Below, in pieces: positions 58,225 to 64,000 of a stretch of 64,000 nt of DNA. The first letter of the stretch is position 1. The number at the start of each line of letters is the position of its first letter. The notes beneath the pieces are model-generated. The model saw only the letters and a program-made list of their open reading frames with translations, was not told where the DNA came from and made no database searches. Made by a program: the position numbers and the translations under genes. Source of the stretch: Vreelandella olivaria (GTDB taxonomy: Bacteria > Pseudomonadota > Gammaproteobacteria > Pseudomonadales > Halomonadaceae); NCBI GenBank assembly GCA_004295565.1, contig AP019416.1:1240001-1304000 (forward strand), written 5' to 3'.

Positions 58225-58845
58225 ATGACCCCTGATCTAGATACGTTAGCCCGGCAGATTATTGGCGCCGCTGAAGGCGCATCACGCTACCTGGTAGCGC
58301 TGGCCGGGCCACCGGGGGCGGGAAAATCCTACCGCAGCGCCCAGCTCTGCGCTGCGATCAATCAACACCTGCCAGGCCAGGCGGGGCTGGTGCCCATGGA
58401 CGGCTACCACTTCGATAACGCTGTGCTGGGCGAGCAGCAGGTGCCCGTCAAAGGGGCGCCCCATACCTTCGATGTGGAGGGATTGCGCTGCGACCTTGAG
58501 CGTATCCGCCAGGCTATTCACCCGGTAGCGGTGCCGGTATTTGACCGCCCGCTGGATCTCGCCCGTGCCGGTGGACGTCTGATTACCCTTGAACAGCGCA
58601 TTGTCATTGTTGAGGGCAACTACCTGCTGCTTGACCGCTCACCCTGGCGCGAACTGCGACCGCTGTTTGATTGGACGCTGTTTATAGACGTCGACGACGT
58701 CGTACTGGTTGAGCGGCTGGTCAACCGCTGGCTCGAGATGGGCCAGGATCGCACCGGGGCGCTTGAGCGCACCCACCACAAAGACATGCTCAACGCGCAG
58801 TTAGTGAAGAGTTGCTGTTTACCGCCCGACCAGCGCTGGCGCTAG
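58225..58845 (+). CDS. P-loop nucleoside/nucleotide kinase-family protein, possible fructokinase (FrcK-like)
   Basis: Panthothenate/uridine-kinase-like P-loop protein. Walker A is VALAGPPGAGKSYRSAQ; the substrate region has VPMDGYHFDNAVL, and late IVIVEGNYLLLDRSPW is typical. In rhizobia a homologue (FrcK) is linked to fructose use, so it may phosphorylate the ketose made by the dehydrogenases. The 3' end is uncertain: a one-base shift near 58805 would give EELLFTARPALALV and a longer tail overlapping the next start. Confidence 0.75.
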   Translation: MTPDLDTLARQIIGAAEGASRYLVALAGPPGAGKSYRSAQLCAAINQHLPGQAGLVPMDGYHFDNAVLGEQQVPVKGAPHTFDVEGLRCDLERIRQAIHPVAVPVFDRPLDLARAGGRLITLEQRIVIVEGNYLLLDRSPWRELRPLFDWTLFIDVDDVVLVERLVNRWLEMGQDRTGALERTHHKDMLNAQLVKSCCLPPDQRWR

Positions 58846-58933
58846 TACGTTGTGTTAGTAGCACATTTAAACCGCCTCTTTTACCTGCCTTATTCACCCC
58901 ATCGCGCCAAGTAGGCCTTGGCTGGAGAGTCCC

Positions 58934-60421
58934 ATGACCCGTCTTAACAATCACAACCTGGGCAAGCTAACCGACGATGTTGCTAAACCTCAATATGACC
59001 ACAAGACGCTCACCCCCGGCATCGTACATATTGGGGTAGGCGGCTTTCATCGTGCCCACCAGGCGATGTACCTGGATACGCTGATGAATCAGGGCGAAGC
59101 GATGGACTGGGGCATTGTGGGCGTAGGCGTGATGCCCGGCGACAAACGCATGCAGCAGGCATTGGCAGCGCAGGACTATCTCTACACGCTGGTGGTTAAG
59201 CACCCTGATGGCCGGTATGAGCCGCGGGTCATTGGCAGCATGGTCAATTATCTGTTCGCACCGGAAGAGACCGAGGCGGTGATCGAGCAGATGGCTGACC
59301 CGGCGATTCGTATTGTGTCATTGACGGTGACTGAAGGCGGTTACAACTTTCACCCGGTAAGTGGCGAATTCGATCTCGATAACCCCCAGGTGCGTGGTGA
59401 TCTTGCCAACCCTACTCAGCCCACTACCAGCTTCGGCTTGGTGGTGGAAGCGCTCGCCCGCCGCCGTGCCCGGGGTATTGCGCCCTTTACCGTGATGTCT
59501 TGCGATAATATTCAAGGTAACGGCGACGTGGCCAAACGTATGTTCGGCGCCTATGCCCAGGCGCGGGATGCCGAGTTAGGCGCCTGGCTTGCCCGTGAGG
59601 TGGCGTTTCCCAACGCCATGGTGGATCGCATTACCCCCGTCACGTCGCCCACGGATATTGACGAACTTGCCCAGCGTTTTGGCGTTGAAGACGCCTGGCC
59701 GGTGGTATGTGAGCCCTTCACCCAATGGGTGCTGGAAGACCATTTCCCCCTTGGGCGTCCGGCATTTGATAAAGTGGGTGTTCAAGTGGTGGAAGACGTC
59801 GAACCCTACGAATTAATGAAGCTGCGCCTGCTTAACGCCAGTCACCAGGCGTTAACCTATTTTGGCTATTTAGCCGGATACCGCTACGCCCATGAAGTGT
59901 GTCAGGATCCGCTGTTTGTGGAGTTTTTGCTGGGCTATATGCGCGAAGAGGGCACGCCCACGCTAGCGCCGGTGCCAGGGGTTGATTTGGAAACCTACCG
60001 CTTAACGCTGATTGAGCGCTTCGCCAACCCGCAAATCAAAGATACCCTGGCACGGCTCTGCGCCGAAAGCTCCGACCGGATTCCCAAATGGCTGGTACCG
60101 GTGATTCGCCAGCAGTTGGCCCAGGGCGGTGAGATCTATCGCAGCGCCGCGGTAGTGGCCAGCTGGGCGCGCTACGCTGAAGGGGTGGACGAGCAGGGCG
60201 AACCCATAGAGATTGTGGATCGTTTGAAGGCGCCATTAATGGCCATTGCTGCCGAAAATCGCTCGCGGCCCACGGCCTTTATCGAAAATCGCGAGCTGTT
60301 TGGCGACTTAATCGACAGCCCTCGCTTTGTTGACGCCTATTTAGCCGCGCTAAGTTCCCTGCACGAACGTGGCGCACGGGCTACCCTAGAGGGTCTGGCA
60401 TCGTCCAAAGGAACAGTGTGA
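58934..60421 (+). CDS. Mannitol dehydrogenase family protein
   Basis: Intact 495-residue long-chain polyol dehydrogenase converting mannitol to fructose or arabitol to xylulose with NAD. Cofactor region IVHIGVGGFHRAHQAMYLDT at residue 30. Catalytic K-x5-N-x2-H motif is MKLRLLNASHQALTYFGYLA. VMSCDNIQGNG and GRPAFDKVGVQVVEDVEPYE are family stretches. The downstream xylulokinase and transaldolase suggest that xylulose is one product. Its TGA overlaps the xylB start. Confidence 0.92.
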   Translation: MTRLNNHNLGKLTDDVAKPQYDHKTLTPGIVHIGVGGFHRAHQAMYLDTLMNQGEAMDWGIVGVGVMPGDKRMQQALAAQDYLYTLVVKHPDGRYEPRVIGSMVNYLFAPEETEAVIEQMADPAIRIVSLTVTEGGYNFHPVSGEFDLDNPQVRGDLANPTQPTTSFGLVVEALARRRARGIAPFTVMSCDNIQGNGDVAKRMFGAYAQARDAELGAWLAREVAFPNAMVDRITPVTSPTDIDELAQRFGVEDAWPVVCEPFTQWVLEDHFPLGRPAFDKVGVQVVEDVEPYELMKLRLLNASHQALTYFGYLAGYRYAHEVCQDPLFVEFLLGYMREEGTPTLAPVPGVDLETYRLTLIERFANPQIKDTLARLCAESSDRIPKWLVPVIRQQLAQGGEIYRSAAVVASWARYAEGVDEQGEPIEIVDRLKAPLMAIAAENRSRPTAFIENRELFGDLIDSPRFVDAYLAALSSLHERGARATLEGLASSKGTV

Positions 60422-61906
60422 TGTATATCGGGGTGGATTGCGGTACCCAGAGTACCAAAGTAGTCGTGGTCGACGTTGAGCGAGGAAAAATTCTCGCCGA
60501 AGCAAGCCGTCCTCACCGCTTGGAAGAGGGCGAAAATGGCCGCCGTGAACAGGCGCCTGCGGAGTGGTTAGCCGCATTGAAAGCGGCGTTTTTGCCGCGT
60601 TGGACAAAGCCGCTGTATCGGCGAGCCAAGTGCGCGGCATGGGTGTTTCTGGTCAGCAGCACGGCATGGTGGCGCTGGATGGCAACGGTGTGCCGGTCTA
60701 CCCCGCCAAGCTATGGTGTGATACCGAGACCAGCGCCCAGAATGCCGATTTAGTGGCTCGATTGGGGGCGAGGCGGGTTGTTTGGAGAAGCTGGGGCTAG
60801 TGCTGCAAACCGGCTACACAGCCTCTAAAGTTGCCTGGCTGCGTGAGCATCAGCCGGAGGCGTATCGGCGTATCGAGAGTCTGCTGCTGCCCCACGACTA
60901 CCTCAATTTCTGGCTGACGGGCGAGCGCGTTACCGAGGCGGGTGACGCCTCCGGCACCGGCTACTTTGATACCCGCAAACGCTGCTGGCAGCTAGACGTA
61001 TTTGCACAGATAGCCCCAGAGTTAGACCCCGCAAGGGTGCTCCCCCGTGTGTTGGCAGCCCATGAGCCGGTAGGTGTTGTGTGCCCAGCCGTGGCCCGGG
61101 AACTGGGGCTTGGCGATCATGTAGTCGTCTCCTCTGGCGGTGGTGATAATATGCTGGGTGCCATTGGTACAGGCAATATCACCCCAGGATTGATCACGCT
61201 CAGTTTGGGCACCTCCGGCACCGTCTGCGCCTACTCGGCGACTGCTGTTGAGTGCGATAGCGCCATGGTGGCCAACTTCTGTTCCAGCACCGGTGGCTGG
61301 CTGCCGCTGATCTGCACCATGAATGTCACCTCGGCGACTACACGGGTGCGTGAGCTGTTTGGATTGGATCTGGCCGCCTTTGGCGAGCGAGTGGCCAGCG
61401 CCCCCATAGGCGCTGAAGGCATCACCGTGCTGCCATTTTTTAACGGCGAACGGGTGCCGATGCTGCCCGACGCCTCGGCGGACTTTCTTGGCCTGACCAG
61501 CTTAAACACCACCCAGGCTAATTTATGCCGGGCCGTGGTGGAGGGGGCCACTTTCGGGCTACGCTATGGGCTGGAGTTGTTGGGCGATTTAACCGCCGGG
61601 GCCAGCCAGATCCGTTTGATCGGTGGCGGTGCCAACAGCCCCGTGTGGCGGCAGATGGTGGCTGACATTACCGGCACCCAGGTAATTTGTCCTGAGATTA
61701 CCGACGCGGCCGCGTTAGGTGCGGCGATACAGGCGGCCTGGTGCGACCAGCGTTCAGAGGGCGTCACCCTGGAAGCGCTGTGTGAAAAACTAGTCCACCT
61801 GGATGCCCAGTCACTGGCTGACCCCCATCCAGAGCGAGTGGCTGCTTACCAACCCATTTATAGGCGCTACTGCGCAGAACTTGAACAACGCCATGGCGGC
61901 GCTTAA
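60421..61906 (+). CDS. xylB: Xylulokinase, frame disrupted
   Basis: FGGY-family kinase phosphorylating D-xylulose. N-terminal phosphate motif [18 protein letters not shown], then [25 protein letters not shown]-type [12 protein letters not shown] and later [11 protein letters not shown] and [19 protein letters not shown]. Two single-base losses near 60590 and 60770 break the frame; repair gives 495 residues. It overlaps the mannitol dehydrogenase gene by one base (TGATG). Confidence 0.92.
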
Positions 61907-61926
61907 ACGCATATCAAGGAGATTTT

Positions 61927-62880
61927 ATGACCAGCCAGCTGCAACAGCTAAAGCAACACTCGCTTGTCGTCGCCGACACCGGTGACCTTGAGGCTATTCG
62001 TCGCTATCAGCCCCAGGATGCGACGACTAATCCCTCACTGCTGCTCAAGGCGTTTAGTTTGTCGGGTTATCAAGCGCTGATTGATGAAGAGCTGAGCAGC
62101 GTCAAAGCCTCTGGCGGCAGCCGTGAAGAGCAGGTCAAACATGCCGTTGACCGCCTGGCAGTCGCTATGGGCAGTGAGATTTCCGCCGTTGTGCCGGGGC
62201 GTGTTTCCACCGAAGTGGCGGCGCGGCTGTCGTTTGATACCCAGGCCAGTATTGCCAAGGCTCACGAGTTAATCGAGCTGTATGACGCCCGCGGTGTGTC
62301 CCGTGACCGCGTGTTGATCAAGCTGGCGTCTACCTGGGAGGGCATTCGCGCCGCTGAGGTGCTTGAGCGCGAGGGCATTCAGTGCAACCTGACGCTGCTG
62401 TTCAGTGAAGCTCAGGCCCAGGCCTGCTTTGATGCCGGCGTGTTTCTGATCTCGCCCTTTGTGGGTCGGGTGACCGACTGGTACAAAAAAGAGACCGGCA
62501 ACGACTACACGCCGGAAAACGACCCGGGGGTTCAGTTTGTGCAAGGCGTTTGCCAACGTGCCAACCAGGGCGGCTACGACACGGTGGTCATGGGGGCGAG
62601 CTTCCGTACCACCGGTCAGGTGCTTGCCCTGGCAGGCTGCCCGCGGTTGACCATTTCGCCTGCCTTATTAGAAGAGTTGGATGCCACCGAAGGTAGCGTT
62701 GCTGCGCAAATCCAGGCAGCCGATGGTAGTGGCAAACCCAGTGAGCCGCTCAGCGAATCCGCTTTCCGCTGGGGCCACAATCAGGACGCCATGGCCACCG
62801 ACAAACTGGCCGAGGGTATCCGCCGCTTCCACGATGATCAGCTTGAGCTAGAGAGCCTGATCGATAAACGACTAGGCTAA
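61927..62880 (+). CDS. tal: Transaldolase
   Basis: Intact 317-residue TalB-type transaldolase transferring a dihydroxyacetone unit in the pentose phosphate pathway. Conserved [33 protein letters not shown], and the Schiff-base Lys in [35 protein letters not shown] and [19 protein letters not shown] are diagnostic. Lies 20 bases after xylB, linking xylulose-5-phosphate to central metabolism. AAGGAG precedes the ATG. Confidence 0.95.
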   Translation: MTSQLQQLKQHSLVVADTGDLEAIRRYQPQDATTNPSLLLKAFSLSGYQALIDEELSSVKASGGSREEQVKHAVDRLAVAMGSEISAVVPGRVSTEVAARLSFDTQASIAKAHELIELYDARGVSRDRVLIKLASTWEGIRAAEVLEREGIQCNLTLLFSEAQAQACFDAGVFLISPFVGRVTDWYKKETGNDYTPENDPGVQFVQGVCQRANQGGYDTVVMGASFRTTGQVLALAGCPRLTISPALLEELDATEGSVAAQIQAADGSGKPSEPLSESAFRWGHNQDAMATDKLAEGIRRFHDDQLELESLIDKRLG

Positions 62881-62896
62881 TAGGTTAGCCCATGGT

Positions 62897-62988
62897 GTCG
62901 GGGTTAGGGGGGCGGCCATGGCGGTCAGATGGCGAAAGTAGCGCCCATGGATGGGTTAACAGCGCCCCCGCGGAACCCTAACCCCGAC
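62897..62988. repeat. Long inverted repeat between transaldolase and fructosamine kinase
   Basis: GTCGGGGTTAGGG (62897-62909) is exactly complementary to CCCTAACCCCGAC (62976-62988). The 66-base interval contains further G- and C-rich partial pairing and two CCATGG sites. No T-run follows. It could be a processing stem, an attenuator or a small repeat element. No other copy is in the window. Confidence 0.5.
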
Positions 62989-63021
62989 GCAGTTATTCAT
63001 TCGGGGACAGGGAGAAAACTT

Positions 63022-63862
63022 ATGGATGCCACCCTGAGCCAACTGTTGGAATCTATTGAATTAACCCCTGCTGGTAGTTTGCAGCCACTCAGTGGGGGTG
63101 ACATTGCTGCCGTTTATCGCCTGGAGACCCGCCAAGGGCAGGTAGTGATTAAGCACGATGACGCGGCGCGGCTGCATGGCGAAGCCGAAGGGCTGCGTGC
63201 GTTGCGTGGCGCCTGTTCACCGCTGGTAGTGCCAGAGGTGTTAGGTTTGGCAGAAGGCTGGCTGATCATTGAGTCATTGGACACCGTGCCCGTTGGGCAG
63301 AAGAGCGAAGCTGCGCTTGGTGAAGGGCTGCGCAGTTTGCACAGCGTGGTTGGCGATGCCCACGGCTGGCATCAGGATAACGCCTGCGGGCAAACCCCCA
63401 GCCGAATGCGCCACTTAATGACGGGCGAGCGTTTCAGCGTGAGCGTCGCTTGCTTCCTCTGTGTGAGGCGTGCCACCAGCGTGGTCTATTGGACGCATCA
63501 CTACGCGGGCGTATCGAGCGCTTGGCTGAGGATTTGGAGCGCTGGCTACCTGATGCACCGCCCAGCCTGCTCCACGGTGACCTCTGGTCGGGAAATCTGC
63601 TCTTCACCACAAAGGGGCCAGCGATTATCGATCCAGCGGTGTATCGCCACTACCCAGAGGTGGATGTAGCGATGCTGACGCTCTTCGGCTCGCCGGGGGA
63701 GGCTTTTTTGATGCTTACTGGAACGGCGACGCCCCGGCCGACTGGCCGAGGCGTGAAGCGCTATTTCAGCTCTATCCGTTGCTCAATCACCTGCTGCTGT
63801 TCGGTGCCAGCTATCGCTCGGCGGTTGAGCGCAGCGTGGCGAGGCTCGAGTCTTTCACCTGA
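63022..63862 (+). CDS. Fructosamine kinase family protein, frame disrupted
   Basis: Aminoglycoside-phosphotransferase-fold kinase of the fructosamine/ketosamine 3-kinase family, which phosphorylates glycated amines so that they decompose. ATP-binding QVVIKHDDAARLHGEAEGLR, catalytic LLHGDLWSGNLLFTTKGPAI and metal DPAVYRHYPEVDVAML are clear. Frame breaks fall near 63400 and 63720; the repaired tail YPLLNHLLLFGASY ends at 63862 with about 280 residues. Position after a polyol cluster suggests repair of sugar-modified amines; inferred. Confidence 0.88.
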
Positions 63863-63882
63863 GCCTTACCAGCACTTGTGTT

Positions 63883-64000
63883 TTACCAGGATTTATAGGG
63901 CAAAAACTTGCCGTTTAAAGTGAGCAGTACCCGGTCGCCCTTGGGGTCTTCGACTTTGTCGACCTCCATGGTGAAGTCGATGGCGCTCATAATGCCGTCG
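63883..64000 (-). CDS. cynS: Cyanate hydratase (cyanase), C-terminal fragment at window edge
   Basis: Only the last 38 residues are inside the window. They read [20 protein letters not shown] and continue to [11 protein letters not shown] before the TAA at 63883. This matches the C-terminus of cyanase, which converts cyanate and bicarbonate to ammonia and carbon dioxide. The active-site Arg, Glu and Ser lie outside the window. It converges on the fructosamine kinase gene. Confidence 0.85.
   Translation of the reverse strand, partial: DGIMSAIDFTMEVDKVEDPKGDRVLLTLNGKFLPYKSW

Noticed and set aside
1-64000. CRISPR array, prophage, integron or defence island
   Set aside because: No regularly spaced repeats, phage structural genes, integrase or recognisable defence genes were seen.

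Overview
The window looks like a chromosomal segment of a halophilic or marine gammaproteobacterium. It is most probably Halomonadaceae (Halomonas or a close relative), judging by protein flavour, moderately high G+C, abundant TRAP transporters, PomAB-type motor genes and gluconate and polyol operons. That placement is inference. I see no rRNA, tRNA, CRISPR, integrase or transposase. About 40 of roughly 66 genes carry one or more small frame disruptions. Most are repaired by one extra base, often in a G, C or A run. They hit housekeeping and accessory genes alike while the reading beyond them stays well conserved, so the parsimonious reading is consensus sequencing error, not pseudogenes. CDS spans below run from the inferred real start to the inferred real stop, with disruptions named.

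Layout. 1-4015: two carboxymuconolactone decarboxylase/AhpD-like proteins, then a TRAP transporter (DctP-DctQ-DctM). 4044-6071: SbtA-like bicarbonate permease divergent from a LysR regulator, with a perfect 18-bp palindrome between them. 6697-16061: the most interesting region. It holds a CDP-alcohol phosphatidyltransferase, zinc-type alcohol dehydrogenase, an aberrant 6-pyruvoyltetrahydropterin-synthase homologue, a fused GT4 glycosyltransferase-methyltransferase, a flippase-like membrane protein, a reductase-only RibD, a GTP cyclohydrolase II with a divergent N-terminal domain, a creatininase-family amidohydrolase and an FkbM methyltransferase. Together these resemble a pathway that starts from GTP, makes a reduced pyrimidine or pterin, and glycosylates, methylates and perhaps lipid-links it. 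I know no assigned product. 16315-22903: envelope genes (OpgG/OpgD periplasmic glucan protein, membrane sulfatase/phosphotransferase, ManC, LpxL acyltransferase flanked by two DUF4870 proteins).

23019-25636: VOC protein, methyltransferase, MFS permease. 25761-31075: fatty acid oxidation block (acyl-CoA dehydrogenase, acyl-CoA ligase, 3-hydroxyacyl-CoA dehydrogenase, enoyl-CoA hydratase) behind a PsrA-like palindrome. 31192-38607: assorted genes including LysE exporter, GST, YaeQ, LpxR, YghU, racemase and Ohr/OhrR. 38745-43476: gluconate regulon (GntR operator, TRAP transporter, GntK, GntR). 43548-51078: MOSC protein, PomAB, OsmC, PRC-barrel protein, L,D-transpeptidase, 2OG oxygenase, two NUDIX enzymes and a NIF3-like protein. 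51220-63862: polyol catabolism (SorC-type regulator, ABC transporter, dehydrogenases, kinases, transaldolase, fructosamine kinase). The window ends inside cyanase on the minus strand.
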